A stretch of DNA of 64,000 nt. It comes from Acanthornis magna. Lineage: Eukaryota; Chordata; Aves; Passeriformes; Acanthizidae. The notes beneath the pieces were generated by a model, which saw only the letters and a list, made by a program, of their open reading frames with translations, had not been told where the DNA came from and ran no database searches. Below are positions 1 through 14,675 of this stretch, piece by piece (the stretch's first letter is position 1; each line of letters starts with the position of its first letter). A program made the translations under genes and the position numbers. The DNA is taken from positions 11,240,001 through 11,304,000 of the forward strand of contig JAWUZG010000032.1 in NCBI GenBank assembly GCA_036785705.1. Direction: 5' to 3'.

Positions 1-3000
1 TTTTTGTATGGGGTAATGAGAGAAATAAAACCCTGGTGAAAGGGTAAGATGTTTTAATACTTCTGAAACTAAGAACCCTGCATTCATGCCAACATTTCCT
101 GAGCCCAGAAGATGCATACAAGTTTGAATAATGAAACCACTACAAAATAGTTCAAAATGGAGTGAATCAGTCTCAAACTCAGCCAAAACAAACTGCCTGT
201 ATTTAATGATTTTTACCAAATAATGGCCAAAAGGATTCTTGGGAGAGTCCTTCAGACAGAGAGGAGAAGTGTTATCATCAGGGTTCCATGTTAGCTTGTA
301 AAAACTTCCTATGTCATTTGTCTGTGTGCGTGGAAGAAGGGGCTACAACTGGGGGAATCTGTTTGTTTTTCCATTTAAGTAGAATACTTTCTCAGAATTG
401 TAAATTTGGAGAGCAACAATAGAACTTGGCTTGGAAACTTCACGCTTGCTTGAATTTCTCTGGAAACACTTATGCTATGCTTCTGAAAGAAAACCACGTA
501 CTTGGCCTTCTGATAGACTTGGGCTAAGACTGAAAGCACCAGTGAGGTTGATTTTTGGGCTGCACAGTGGAGCCACTGTCCTCTCTTGCATTTCCTTGTG
601 ATTCTCTAATCCCTCTCTCCCTATATCTGATGCTGCTTAGAAGCTGAAGAATGATGGTATTATAGAAGATGCTGAATTTTTAAAAGCATTTTCACTATTT
701 ATGACACTTAAAGGGTAAGAGAAATTGGGAGCTCTTCAGAAATATTCCCTATCTTCTGAAGAGATATTTTGGGGAAAGAACTTCCAAACCATCAGTCCCT
801 TTCCTTCCAATTGACAACTACATTTCAAATTATTCTTAAGACATAAAGCAGTAATATCAATCTATGATGTCAGAAGCTGAAAAATTACTTTATTCTTTCT
901 GTAAATTAAGTATTAGAATTCTAAATGGGTTCCGCATGAATCTGACACCTAGTTAAGTTTAAGGAACTTAAACTTAAATAGCACTTTCACAAGTGCTATT
1001 TATTCTGGCAGTCCTAAGATAGTTTGGAGGGTGGTTGAAGATTTCCATCACAATAGCCAGAATATGTCTGATTCGTAAGATTAAACTGTTAGTTGGTTAT
1101 CTCAGAGCCTTATAATGATAGTTATAAAAATGATCTCACACAGAATGATTAGTGTGTCTGTCCATTATGCATCACTTGTTCTGTAAATGTGGCCTTAAAA
1201 ATGTGCTTGCTATGCTCATTAGACAAGATTTAAAGCTTCTTAATAGCATAAGGTCACCGTTTTAGAGAAATTTTTTTATATTGCTAAAGATTCAGTCTTC
1301 ATTAGTTGTACCAATTTTAGGAGAAAAAATTATGAGGATGTATTACAAGTTTAAACAATGACCGTAATTCAAATACTGTGAAGACAAATGTTGATATCAC
1401 ACTAGAAGAAAGTAATGTAATTGAAATATGTATCTAATTCTTAGTCCTCATTCTAGGTAGTCTTCCTTTTACATGAATCACAAATTGCAATGCTACCCAA
1501 AGACACTTCTCAGAATGTAAAGTGACAAAAGGGAAAAAAAATGTCTGTCATTTACAGATAATAACTGCTGGACACAGAATTCCTGTGCTTTCTGAAAGAA
1601 CCAGGCTTACACAGTGTCTCACCTGTTACTTATATAGAAAGATGAGATTGCCCTCCATTTCCACAACAAAGTGTCCTTAAAGCTTTGCCTATGCTTTATA
1701 TTAGAGTTCTGGGATGCTGTTACTACAGTGGTATTCTCCATTCAGAATTAAGAGGACAATATCTGGATGAGTATGTTAACTGTCACTAACTCTGAATGCA
1801 CACTGTTTATATAGAAGTTTAGTTTTATTTTTCTAAACAGTGTCTCATTAAAATTGCTAGCCATATTGAAATTTCAGCAATGAAAGCTGCACTCAACTTC
1901 TAGGCAAGCAAAAAGAGATAATTCCCTAGCATAAAATGACATTTTAGAGCCCCATTTAAATAAAGCTGCATATGTTACATGCTTATCCCAGTAACATTAA
2001 GTGCAAATTTTTCAAAGATTGTTAGATGAGCTGTAAGGGAATAGCTCTAAAGGAAAAGTGATACATACATGTGATTAGTCCAATATAAGCTGTACACTGC
2101 AGTTACTTAATTTTTCCAGGAGTAATCTGTAGGATGAACTGCTTGACTTCAGAGGTTTATAACTGCATTACAGGTGACAGGCCACACCAGCCAGAACAGT
2201 CCAACAGAACGGTGCAAGAAGTTTGCAATATGTGTAGTATGTGTAATAGTATAAGGACTTTACCATTAACCATTCTATGTAATTTAGAAACCAAAAAGGA
2301 ATGAGAAGAAAACCCTACATTTTTATTGTGTTGTTTTCAGTGATTATGACAAAGCACTTCCTCCTTCATATAGAGAGATAATCAGAGGCAGATTTTTGGA
2401 AAATGAAAATAAAAATCTGTGCAAAAATGGAAACAATGTTGTGCATAAGCTATAAACTATTTCTTCAATGGATAAAGCTTCAAAATAAAAATTGGCCAGC
2501 TTCTTTCTTTCCACCCATGCTTATCTGTACACATCAGTTATCTTTTGGTGTACTTGGGATTTAAGAACAGCTCACTTGTACCAACAATCTTTCAAGCAAT
2601 GCAAAGGGGGAGCATTTAAACCCCTCCAGATTAATATTAAATTCTCTCTATGTCACATGCTTAGAACAAATATTTATTTGCAAGCAAACACACTACCTTT
2701 GGTCCTACCAGAGGACTTGAATTCACACACTTTTTTATGCTGCTGGAAAACAGTTACAATGATACAAGTGCAGTCAGAATAGAGGATTTTCTCTAGGTTC
2801 ACTGCCAGTTTAAGTGGATTTTTATTTAAAGCTATCAAAACAATACGAAGCTTTTTAGATTTAAAGCCGTCAGTACTTGCAACCCGTTATTTAGCCTCCA
2901 TGGCATGTCTAGTTTGATAAATATGGACCTAACAGCTCCAGACAATGACATCAGCACTATGCCTTCCTCTGTTGTTCCTGGCTGGGCTTCAGCAAGAAGA

Positions 3001-6000
3001 ACAGTAGTGAGCTTTCATTCTATACACAACTCAGAAAAGATCACTGAAGTTTTAGCCTGTCAGGCCAAAGCAAAGACCTTTTGCTCTGGCCAGTCACATG
3101 AACTTGATCCAGATGTAGGTACTTAGAAAACATACATAGCAATTTGAAGCGTTATATTTGCATAGCAATTAAAAACGTAGCCTTGTGAAAATTCAGTTGT
3201 GGCCTGTTGTGCTATTTGTTAGAGACTCTACATTGATGCTTAGGCACTCATTAAAATATTTTTCTCATCACGCAGCCACTGGATTTGCACTTTATTTATA
3301 AGTGCTTGAAAACAATTGTCAACAGCTTCAGAAGTCCCTTCATGAGTCTAATGGAATTAACTTGTTTTATTTTCTCCGGGCCAAGTGCATGCTGGCTGAG
3401 CACACTCTCATGTAATATTTCAATATTATTCTGAATTGCTAGCTGCCTTCTTTTGCCTCCTGTATGCAATTCACCCAGACTAAGGAATAGGGATTTTTGA
3501 TCTGGATACTGGATTTGACCATTCTGATGCCAATCACAGTGAGACTGAAATAACTTCCACAGCTTTCAACACCCAAGTCAGAGGTAATGCATGCTTCAAA
3601 TAACATTTTAAAAGTAATTGAGTGTGAATTTATACTCTACAAACATGGATCCTCTGGAAAGGCCCCACTTCTCTCTAGCTTAGTTTACCCTAATGACATT
3701 CCCTCCTGTGGTCTCCTTTTGGTCACCCTCAGGAAGGAAAAGAGTCTTTTCTGTGTAAGTTTACCAGGAAGCCTATCACCCTACATAGCGGCTTCAGAAA
3801 GTGTATAACTCAAGCTCTGATGCCTCTCAAAGCTACTGAAGCATGGTGGAAATATATAATATGCACAGACTCCCCACAAACATCTCCATGAATCAGAATT
3901 AAAACCTGCCTACCTCCTGACCCCAGACATTTTACTTTTCCAGCTTCTTTCAGGGGCATTGTGGCTCCCTATCCTCTAGTACCTTTAACACTCTGGAAAA
4001 ACAACTAGGCTGAGGCTGTGGGAGCTCCTTGAAGGGTGAAAATACCAGCTTACAAAACAGTTAGGAGGGAGCAAGAACATAGAAGAGGAAGTCAAGACCA
4101 CAGCCTGGCTTGCTTAGCCATGTTACAAAAAATGAGCATTAATAGAAAGGGATGAATTCATAAAAGTTGTTGCAGTGTTTACAAGATGGTAAAATCTCAA
4201 ATTGCTTTGATTTGTGAGGGTTTGGTATTCATAGCAGTGTTGTGAAATGAGCTCTTCACATGGGTTCTCACACTGAGGTACAATGCAAAGCCTACAGCTC
4301 ACACTCATATCACTCAAATACTACTGCTGTAGTTATTTTCAACCTCAAAAAGGCAAATCTTCTGCCAAAAGTGATGGCAAGAACAAAAAGTACTGTTATT
4401 ACAAGCACTCACAAAAGGGCACAGCATGCTGTTGCCCACAACATCACTTGCAGATCTCTGTTTGGACCAGTGCTTTGAAAAGTATCACTTTTCCATAGTC
4501 TAAGTAAATCTGTTCGCTTTGGCTTATGGAATAGTAGGAGAGGGTTGAATTTTGCAGCCAGCATTGTAAATAGGTCATAACTAATGTTAGTTAAATTCTG
4601 CCTTCAGTTCATGTGGTATATTATTTTATTCACTACCAATTCTTGCTGTAGACTGCTGGGGCTGAAATAGAAAAGAGAGACAGTGTGGGAAATGCTCTTT
4701 TAATTCTTCATTAAAAAAAAAGATTTCATAGATGAGCTAGTATTTCAGAATATCGTTTGTCCTCTGAATCTATGTCCAGATTATTTTTAAAAGTCATCTG
4801 GACAATTTAAATGTACGGGCCAAATCCTGACTTCAGCTACATGAAAAAATAACTATAGAGGCATCTGCCCATATTGTAGACCTAATGTTTTACTACCAAA
4901 TAGCCAACTGCTGAAAACATTACAGATTGCTGATTTACTGTTAGATGAACAAAATTACCATTCACAGGATATTTCTTCATGGTAATGATATTTGCACTGT
5001 CTGTTTCCTTACTGTGATTCATCTCCATAATATCTGTATGTAGTAAAACCATAGAATTGAAGTTTGCAGCATCTTGATAATATTGTCCCTTACTTGGGGA
5101 AGAAGGAGGGAAAGAAAATGAATAACATGCCATTTGTATCATAAGGTGCCTATGACAGAATTGGGAAATGTGTTTACTGTATATCAATCCACGGCATTAA
5201 TGACAAAACTACCCCTTTTCCTCCAAAGGTAGTCCAGTGCACATGCCAATTAATGATACACAGAAACCAAAGAAACTTGTTAGCAGATCAGCTTCATGGC
5301 ACAGCAAGTCAGTGTGCTTTGTTAGGGACTAAGCTCTAAAATGATGATGACTGTTTACAATCCATGTGTTTTGATTCAATTTTTCCATTTAAGCTTGGTT
5401 TCTTTACAGGGCCTGAGCCAGTCCCTACCTATAAACTCGGTGGTTCTGCCAACCACCACTTCCTGCTGGCTGCAGGGAGCAGCCAGTGAGAGCCAGGCAC
5501 TAAAGGTGGATAATGAATCCTAGGATTTGGAGAGAGTCCAGTCAGCCCCAGGATGAATGAGAACAACTGGAGTGTCCAGGATTCAGAAAACCATTACATT
5601 ACCTCAGGGCTGAAGGGTAATAGGGAGGAACATTTCATGTTGAATTTTTTGGTTTATATTATTCAGGCATGGAAAGCACACATAGTCTTCTGGATCAACA
5701 CATTCCTAAATAATTCACACATTTCTAATATTTCTGCTATGCACACTATCTGAAGAATGCAGACATGTTTGCCTTCTCAGAACTGATTTGGAAATCCTAT
5801 AGAAAGGAACATTTAGTTAAACATAAATCAACTCTCAGGTTGGCTAAGAAGTGTCCGAAAATGTACTAGCATGTGTTTCGATTAGGAATGAACATTCTAT
5901 TACTATGCATATACAGAAAATTCAAAACATATGCTCTGTACACAGTGTTTTGGGGCAAAGTTTTATCAGTAGAGCAAACTTATTGAACACTTAGTGACTT

Positions 6001-9000
6001 ACTAAGGTGATTGACCAAAGGAAACCTGTAAGGTGTTCATGTAGTGTATAAGACATTACTGAATAAGGCAACATTTTTTTTTGCTGGCAAATAAAAATCA
6101 TTGGTTGGCTGACTTACAGGATTAGGTTGCTTGCATAAAAATTTCCAGTCACGGGCAAAAGAAGATTTGGAAGTAGTTATTTTGTGAGCACACATGGATC
6201 CACTGAGAAATCATGTAGGTTGGAAGGGCCCAGGCTTCATAACATGATTGCTCGCTCATATGATTTAATCCCAAAATACTTTTGTCCATGGAAATCAATC
6301 TAAAGTATTAGAACAACTTTGGTTTTGAAGAGCATATATCTGAATAGGCCATCTGAGAAATACAGATTTTGAGAACTCTTACTAGAAACTGAGAACTGTT
6401 TTTAAGCTATCCATCTGGTTCATTTACTTGCAATACAGAAGAAAGAAAAGAAAAATGCTCTAAGTGGGGATTGTTAAAAAGTCCTTAAAATTTCCTTTTA
6501 ATGTTTTAAAATGCTTAAAGCAAATTTTATAGAATCATTTTTACAGCTTAAACCAGTTTATATCTGTGACAACTTGGTAAAGCAGTGAATTTGAAAGGTC
6601 TGTTAGTCTCAGTTAAATGGGTAATAACTGGGCACAGCATACAAGTGAGAGACATCCTGGAGACACAGCTTAATAATTCACTTCTTCAGCTTCAGTGAAG
6701 GCTGTATTACTCCAAACTGCTTGAGTTAAGAGAAATCTTTATGGCTTTGATATTGCAACCATCTCCACTGAAATTATGGGGCAAGAAGTCTGGGTGAAGA
6801 CTCAAACAGCTAGCTCTGTGTCTGTCTGAAATTCTCATGTAGGAAGTTTGGTTTGCTTCTTTACTCACTCTGTTGCTAATTGTCATTAGTCCAGGATGGA
6901 TGTTAAGGTAAAAAGGGCAAGGAATGTGCCTGACCTAATTTCAGACACTGATAGTAGGCTATCCCTAAAATGATGCTACTTTTCACCTACCTACCAGTTA
7001 TTAACAACTCTGTTAGAAATCACCTCCATGACTCAATCATTATCACATTCACCTTCACAGTAAATAAAGGCTTTGAGTAAAACCCTTTCCTTTCCACTGC
7101 CTTTAGTTAAGCAATGTTTCAAACAATTTTCTTGTCTTCTGAAGCAAATAAGAGGCGTAGACAATAGAGAACTGGCATGTGTGATAAGAATTTTTCATAT
7201 GTTAAGCTTAATTACACTATCATATTGTACTGGTGTAGCTATTTAAATAGTAAAAAAAAATTTTGAGTCATATTTTTATAGATTTCAATGGACTTGGAAA
7301 AAAGTTAGAGTTGTACTCTCTTACATCATTTTTGCTGTAATAAAGAAGTATTGCAAATTCATTCCTGAAGTCTTAAACTTCCAATAAAATTTTCATTTGA
7401 TGGGAGTGACTTTTTTTGTTGTCGTTTTATTGAAGAATGTTAATTTTGGTTTATGCTTCACAGCAACCTTATTTTGATTAGTTGCTTTAGAGGATAAATG
7501 TAAGGAGTGTGGTAGATGACTGATCTTTATATTATACATATGTAGCAACTCTGGCCCATAAGGATTCTTATTACATTTGCTGCATTAAATTCAAATACAG
7601 GCACTAACACACCGGGAATATCATTTTGGCACATGCCAATTAGCTGTCACACTCTTGCAGAGCTATTGATAACCCAGCCTAAATACAGACCAGTGTATCA
7701 AAATCTAATATCACCTCCAGTTATTTCTTTAGTCTTTGCTCTAAATAAGTTAGGGAAGCTGCTCTTTAATATTAAACTGAACCTGAAGATCTTATTAGTA
7801 TTTTTATTTAATACAAACAATATAAAACACACAAGACAGGCAGACACAAGCCATTCAGTCAGGTCCTTCTAAATGTTTACTAGGTCTCAACATCTGATTT
7901 TCTATCATATGCATTGACACGAGCACTGGAGAAAGAGGAACTCAGCTCTCACCATCTCACCTACACCCAGTAGTCAGCAGATTTTTCTCACAAGCTAGCA
8001 AAATACATAGCTTTAAAAACGAAAGAAATGGCTAACAGGAAAACTGACAGAGCTGCTACCATGTAGGGATGGCAGACTATTCTGTGTCATAAGACACGTC
8101 TGCAGGTTATACTACACTATGAGCTGTCAAATTGTACTAGTGTAGTCAAATCATAACAAAATTGCTTAAATGTAATTTTCAAATGTTAACATACATTGCA
8201 GGAATAATTTATTGGCCCTGCCAGTTTCTGTGCTGACTCTAAGCAGTGAGGAGGCAGCAAGGAAGGTGTGGTATGTGTGGAGTGCACCGGGGCTAACCCA
8301 TCCAGCCCAAATTAGCCAGTGGGAGGCTCACATCTATGCTAGTCTTCAGCAGAATATGCAATTCATAAACTACCTGTGACATTCCCTATGGAAACTGATC
8401 ACCACAAATAATCAAAACCTTCTCCAGCAGGCTTTTTTCTGGTCTGATCTGAGAAAGAACAGTCCTTTCTGAATGTTCTGTAAATTGGGAATCTCTGTGA
8501 TATTACAATTCGTGGCTTTATTTCTGTTCCCATTTTTGCTGAGCTTTTTAGTGGTAAGGTCTGCCTTCAGACCTTCCAGGTTCCTGAGCCTAATGTCAGA
8601 GCCTGTGAGAGTGAAGCATTACTCTCAGCAGAGAAAATCAAGCCTTAGAACAGTAAGGCAACTGTAAAAACATGAGCCCATGCAGCAAGATACATCCAGT
8701 GGTGCTAAGGAAGCTGGACTAGGAAATAGACTAGGTTCTGTGGCAATACTGCATTGTGGTCTGAGAAGAATATGATATGAAACAGGATATTGTAAGAATG
8801 TAAAGTTCATTAAGTTTAGATGGAAAGTCAATGGGAAGTTGCTTAACATGTTTTCTAGGACCGGGGAACATCTAAGTTGCTTTTGTTTCCCTACAGTGAA
8901 AAGGAACTCAACTTCCCTGTTTGGTGCCTTGACTCATAGGTCAAGAAAGCTAAAAATCACTTTGGCCATGTTTTTTAAGAATGAGCTTCTTCGAGTTAAA

Positions 9001-11020
9001 TGCTTTGCCTCAGGAGAGAGCCCTGGGCTCTGTCTCAAGGGAATAGCATGAGATCATGAGTAATCAAGTAAAATTCAAAGGAGGAAAGAATTCAAATATA
9101 AAAACGTAATTAGCTTTTCCCAACATTTGACTCTGGATGTCTCCTCAATGAACATATGAGAAAACTGAATTTTTCAGTGGAGTCTTCTAATGCAACCTGC
9201 TGTTTTAGAATTTAAATTATTCTCCATGTGTTGTTGCAATATGATGCTGATGCTTTGCAGGTGGTCAGTGTGGAAGATCTGGCAGTCCTTCAGCAATTCA
9301 TAGTATATGATCTATATTTTGTATCCCATTACAGGCTTCTTCTCTCCATAAGCTATCCATAAATCAATCAAGATGCTTATTAATTTTCTTGCTATGCATG
9401 GTTGCTCAAGAGAGTGTATTTATAACCATTTTTTGGACTTCAGGGATTTGGCAGCTACTACTTTACGAGCTCATTTGATTATCAACATTAAGGGTTTGAT
9501 TGGTAGAAATGATTGCTTAAATCCCACAGAGAAGCTTTTATTGCAACTGAATGAGAGAAATGGTTTACTGCTTATGTTGAATGAAAGATTAATAGGGATT
9601 CCTCTCTTGGAGAGAAAAATGGGCCTGGAACATGCAGGCCAAGGATTTTGGGGATCAATCACAATAAATTATCCCAAATAGTTGACTACATTTACGGCTG
9701 CTCTTAATCAAAAAACCAGAAAAAAGCTAAGTACATTACTCCAATATCAACGTTGTTGCCAGTATATCTGTTTATGCAGAGGTTGGTATACATGTAAACT
9801 TGAGGAGATGGATGTGATTGAAGTGTACATTGAAGTGTATATGCTGATGGTGGAGTCACCTGTCTTAGCTTAGACATGAGAATTTCCCTTTATGGACAGT
9901 GGAGAAAAATAGGTGGCTCAGTAAAGTGACTCCTCCTAAGAGACACTTCTTCAGACAGGTCATATAAATATGTTTTTGTATTTTCATTTTATCTTAGCTT
10001 GACTTAAATGGTTAGGTGATGCTAAAGCTTCCTTACCCAAGTACACAATGGCAAATCAAACAACTGAACATGCTATGAGGTGACCAGCTTTCCAACACAC
10101 TACCAATTTGCACTTCTCTGTTCAAGCTGAACATTCCAATCTGTCTCTTGGCATTTCACCGATCAAGTGAGGAGGAAATGTAGTCCAGGGAGCAGGGGTA
10201 GCCAGGAAATGTGGCAATTTCGGATATGTTATGAGGTCATGGGATCCATGCCAGGAGCCCAAGCGCACCTAAGGTGTTTGTCACAGTGAGGCAAAAAAGA
10301 TATTTCTATACCCTTCTTTTTTTAAGGACATGGGATTTGCAAATATTTGGGGTCTGGTTGAAGGCAAGGGATGTAGATGCATCAGAAGGACATTGAAGTA
10401 AGCGTCTGCACTTGCACAAACCAAAACAGTAACAGAGGGAGATAAGCCAATATTTCAGATGACCTTTCCATCACTGGTTTTCCCAGAATAAGCCTGCAAA
10501 ACTTGCGCTGTAAGACCACAGTTTCTGCTTGCAAATAATATTACAAATAACGTTAATATCTCTGAATGTAAATAACATTAAAAAGGAGCAGGTCATAAAA
10601 ATTTCTTTGAAAGGACACATTTCAGCACTAATCTTTTACTTGACCAGCTAATGTGGACAAGATATTGTTTTCAGGGTTACTGTCTTGTACTCATTTCTGA
10701 AATAGAAAAGAGAACCTTAGCAACAAAACAGAACCTGAAAGCAATGTTATCAGTTTAATTTGATGTTTATCTCATTACGTCTGTAAGAAAACATTACTAA
10801 AATCTTTCCAGTAAAAGAAATGTAAGTGAAGGGGTGGAGAAGAGAGAAATGTTATTTTCCGGGGAGAAGAGAGATGCATCTTATTTGCAACTTATAGAAC
10901 ACAGCAGTAGATGGATCAAAGTGTTTTGCTATGCAGTCGCCTTGAGGATTTTTTCCCCACATTTTGTCTGCCCCACATTTCATTCCCACACATTTGTGTG
11001 CTCAGAGCCCAAAACGATGA
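1..11020. other. Unique AT-rich DNA, no supported gene
   Basis: This stretch has no reading frame I can link to a protein family. The longest open frames are about 100 codons, lack recognisable domains, and are what chance gives in AT-rich DNA. I see no tandem array. A short piece near 6205-6245 resembles the tail of a minus-strand CR1 but is too brief to call. The only clear structure is the pair of hairpins at 953-1002, listed separately. It is probably intergenic or intronic. Confidence 0.6.
953..1002. repeat. Two abutting perfect inverted repeats (double hairpin)
   Basis: Two stem-loops lie head to tail. The first has 11-bp perfect arms at 953-963 and 967-977 with a 3-base loop. The second has 12-bp perfect arms at 975-986 and 991-1002 with a 4-base loop, and it shares 975-977 with the first. 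Both arm pairs were matched base by base. The two stems could not form fully at the same time because of the shared bases. No transposon family is recognised. It could be a remnant of a small inverted-repeat element or an RNA or cruciform structure. Confidence 0.75.
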
Positions 11021-11024
11021 CCGT

Positions 11025-11631
11025 ATCCAGGGATGCATAAAATGCAGTGTGGCCAGCAGGTCAAGGGAGGTGTTCTGCTCCTCTGCTCTGATCTAGTAAG
11101 ACCCCACCTGGAGTGTTGCACCCAGCTCTGGAGTCTCCAACATAAGAAGGACATGAACCTGCTGAAGCAGGTCCACAGGAAGGTCATGAAGATGACCTGA
11201 GGTATGGAGCACCTTTTCTGTGAAGACAGCAGAGAGAATTGGGACTGGTCAGTCTGGAGAAGAGAAGAAGATCTCTGGGAAGTTCTTATTGTGGCCTTTC
11301 ATTACTTTAAAGGGGCTTAAAAAAAGAGATGGGGACTTACTTTTTAATAGGGCCTATAGCAACAAGACAAGGGGCAGTGTTTTTAAACTAGAAGTGGGCA
11401 AATTCAGACTAGACGGAAGGAATAATTTTTTTATTATTAGCATATTGAAACACTGCAACACTTTTCCTAGAGAAGTGGTAGATGCCCCTTCCCTAGAAAC
11501 ATTCAAGGTAAGGTTGGACATGAATTTGAGCAACCTGATGTAATCAAAGGTGGCCCTGCTCATTGAAGGGAGGTTGGACTAGATAACCTTTAAAGGTCCC
11601 TTCCAACACAGTCTACTCTATGGTTGTATGA
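11025..11631 (+). mobile_element. CR1 LINE fragment, 3' end, old copy
   Basis: The stretch follows the CR1 3' region. It has the block coding for the end of the reverse-transcriptase ORF (a run about 'pure' transcripts with Leu-Val-Arg-Pro-His-Leu-Glu-like content around 11090-11130), then the usual 3' untranslated blocks: the 'gaagtggtagatgcc' type motif near 11474 and the 'ggttggactagataacc' motif near 11570. It ends close to a tatgg/ttgtatg tail and a 14-base T run at 11632-11645. It is 5'-truncated, as most CR1 copies are, and carries many substitutions and stops, so it is inactive. The subfamily is not assigned; it differs from the copies at 26.6 and 59 kb and resembles an older subfamily. 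Confidence 0.85.
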
Positions 11632-11680
11632 TTTTTTTTTTTTTTAAGAGGGTTTTCTACTCTCCTTTAAGGGCCAAATG

Positions 11681-11724
11681 TGAGAGATCTAAGATGGGGT
11701 AATGAGAGATCTAAGATGGGGTAA
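11681..11724. repeat. Perfect 22-bp tandem duplication
   Basis: The 22 bases at 11681-11702 are repeated without a mismatch at 11703-11724, directly downstream of the CR1 tail and its T run. The unit starts TGAGAGATCT and ends GGGGTAA. The absence of differences suggests a recent replication-slippage event or a target-site-like duplication. Confidence 0.9.
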
Positions 11725-14637
11725 AGAAATGGCTCCCTTGCTGGTAGTTGAGTTGCTCTGTCTTTTGTCACTTCTTTCTGAAAAACCATTTTGCCATATT
11801 GTGGTTATTTGCTTTCACCTTCATCATTACTCTGAAGGGCTTTAGTGCACAGTAAGTGCAATTATAAGATCCAAAGATAGTTTTGTTGGATTTTTTAAGC
11901 ACTTAAGCATAAGCTGAATGGTATATTTTAGCTATCCACATTTTCCATTACATTACTTTGAGTTTTGTAATCAGCTCAGCATGTCAGTAAGTAAAAAAAA
12001 AATCAGAATGTGAGATTCAGCAGTAGATCTAAAACCAAAATTGCAAGTAATAACTGAAAAGCTACAGCAGAAATCTTTCTATGTTAGTATTTTAATATCT
12101 TGCTAACATGGCAAACTTTGCTGTAAAAAAATCAAGCAACAGTACTTTGTTATGCGGGATTAAAATATATCTTTCAAAAAGTTTTCTTAGGGCCCCACAT
12201 AGATAGACCATCTTGGCATTTAAAGTGTGCAATGCTTTCATATTTTGTTTATTTCAAAATGTCTTTTAAAATTATTCATACCACTGAATACAGTGTTTTC
12301 AATGACTTTTCTGAATTGCAATATTGGATATTCTATCAGAGAAGGACTTTGGGTAAAACAGATCAATTTCATACTTTTTAACTGAATAGCAAATCTTTTA
12401 CTGAAACAGCCCTCTGAAAAATGTAAACCTATCTGTATGCCTTTTTCACACAGACAACAGTGGCAAACACATCCAGGTTACCAAGGATTAATGTCAAGGA
12501 CTGACAAAAAATTAAAAAATTTATTAAATAGGCAGTTCTCAAGACACTGCATAATTTTAACCTAAATCAGAACATCTTAAGGTCACTATGCTGCTTACAC
12601 ATTCTAATTGGAAAGCACAAATCAGATGGAAAATATTTTTCTAAGGGAGTTTCATTCCAATTTTAAGGGAAACATGAATGATCTGAAAATTCCAGTGGAT
12701 GAGTTGCTGACATTGATAGAATAGCTGATGCAAATGTTAATTTTATACCAGACTCCTGAGAACATTTGAGACCTATTATTTTGGAGACTTTTATGCATTT
12801 ATGGTGACAACAGATGGTGCTGAGAACATAGGCCTGCTCTTTTCTTGTTTTGTTTTTTTTTTACGCCTATATTTAAATTAACTTTAGAATTTCCACTGAT
12901 TTCAGTGGCAGAGGATGAGGCAGCTAGGGTGAAAAAAATCAATTACAATTAAAAAATAGTTGATAAAGTGAGAAAAGGATCATAGGCAAATGGTCTATCA
13001 CAGCAAGATTCCTTTGTAGAAATCTGCCTAAAATAGTACACTGCATACATCTGAAAAATAACTAAGAGATAATCTACTTGTAAGTAACAGGGACTGAGCT
13101 AGAAGACTGGCAGAGTCCAGAACTGAGTGATGTATAAATATCCTACCCCTTCTTTAGTACTGAGAAATGCTCCAGCACAGGGATGTGAAGATCAAGAAAA
13201 TGACCATCTAATCCGTGTTTTCTCAGTTGATAAGTGTTTGATCCCCACAAACAGTCTGATGTGGACAAGAAAGTTAAGGTAAATCTTTCACTCCTCAGTG
13301 TCCAGAAGCCTCAGGCACTGGCAGTGCAGAACCATCTGAGGGCTGAGGGTAACTCCTTTTGACTGCCTCTGTCTGCCAGCTGTTTGCTATCACTCCCTTG
13401 CTGGAAGCTATCATTCCCACAGCAGGGTCAGTGGAAGGAATTGCCTCATTTGCTTCAGCCAGATACAGAGTCAACTACTTTATTTTACAGGGCCTTCAGA
13501 AGCAAGTTCAACTTAGGAAATGAGTTTTTCACTGACGTGGATGGGAATCGCTCATAATGTCATCTCTGGGTTCATCTGTGAAGGGGCTTGTTTCCAGTAG
13601 AAAAGTGATTTGAAAAACTGCTTAAGGCTCAGAGCATGGGCATAACAAAATGTGGCTTTTTCTGCAGTGACATTTGAGAGTGCTCTTACTAGCAGCATCA
13701 GTCTCAGCAGGGATGCTCTGTGAAAAACAGTGTAAAATGGCAATTAAAGGAGTCCTAAAAATCAGAGCCTTTTCTGTGTGGCATTTCTAGCTAGCACCCT
13801 TTCCAAATCTTATTTCTTTTGGCTCTTTTCCCATTAGGAAAGGACAAATAATTTGCAGAATATGTGAACCAAAAAAGGCCCACGATGTAATAAAATCACT
13901 TCTCCACCTGAATAATATACAATCAGGCATCAAATAATGCAGTGTTTTCACTAAGTTTATTTCTTCTGTGATTGTTTCTAGACACATACCAGAATAATTA
14001 TGAATTGCAACCCATTATTTAGGATTTATTAACCATAGCGAGTGTTCATGGTATTGTGCTACCAATGTTCCTGATAATAAATATATATAGCATAATAAAT
14101 TCCTAATCTTTAAAATGATCATTCAAGAGAAGACTCATGTCTAGAGTATTAGTATTTGCATAAGGAATAATTCAATTTTGTACCTACAAAGACTAGACAG
14201 GAGAAAAAAACAAACAAATCAGTTGCTAGCAAAAACCAATTGTGTTTAAGAATCATGGGAGTGATGGGGCTCACAGTTCCTCACTCAAGTATTTCCATGC
14301 TTTGACAGGCCATTTTTTTATGTCTTTTGGAGTAGGTTAGGCCAATATTGTTGCAACTGTTTGGCAGTAAAAATATTCCCAATCTTGGGGAATTTTAAGT
14401 TTTGTTTCTCATTTCTGTCTTTAGAAGTCAAGTAATTTTTCCATTTTGCTGATCTGAAAAATAAGCATTGTAATTTATAAATTCCAGACACTTTTTAACA
14501 TTATTTAAAGTGAATAGAATGTTGAAAACATGAACATTTTCTAGGCTGTATTCATTTTATTTCCAAAAAATCCCAGAATCCAAACCCCTCAATGATCAGG
14601 ATCCTGCTGCTAAAAAGACATAAAAGTCTCTCTGGTG

Positions 14638-14675
14638 TTTGCCCATAGCCATGATGCCACCTGTAGATCCTGCTG
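14638..14675 (+). repeat. 38-bp dispersed direct repeat, copy 1
   Basis: These 38 bases are identical to 17022-17059. Weaker similarity continues for about 15 bases upstream and 10 bases downstream, so the homologous piece is roughly 60 bp. I do not recognise the family. It may be a scrap of an unlisted transposon. Confidence 0.85.

Noticed and set aside
6205..6245. Possible minus-strand CR1 tail (AAATCATGTAGGTTGGAAGGG)
   Set aside because: Only about 40 bp of resemblance with no further CR1 wording on either side, so it is too weak to annotate.
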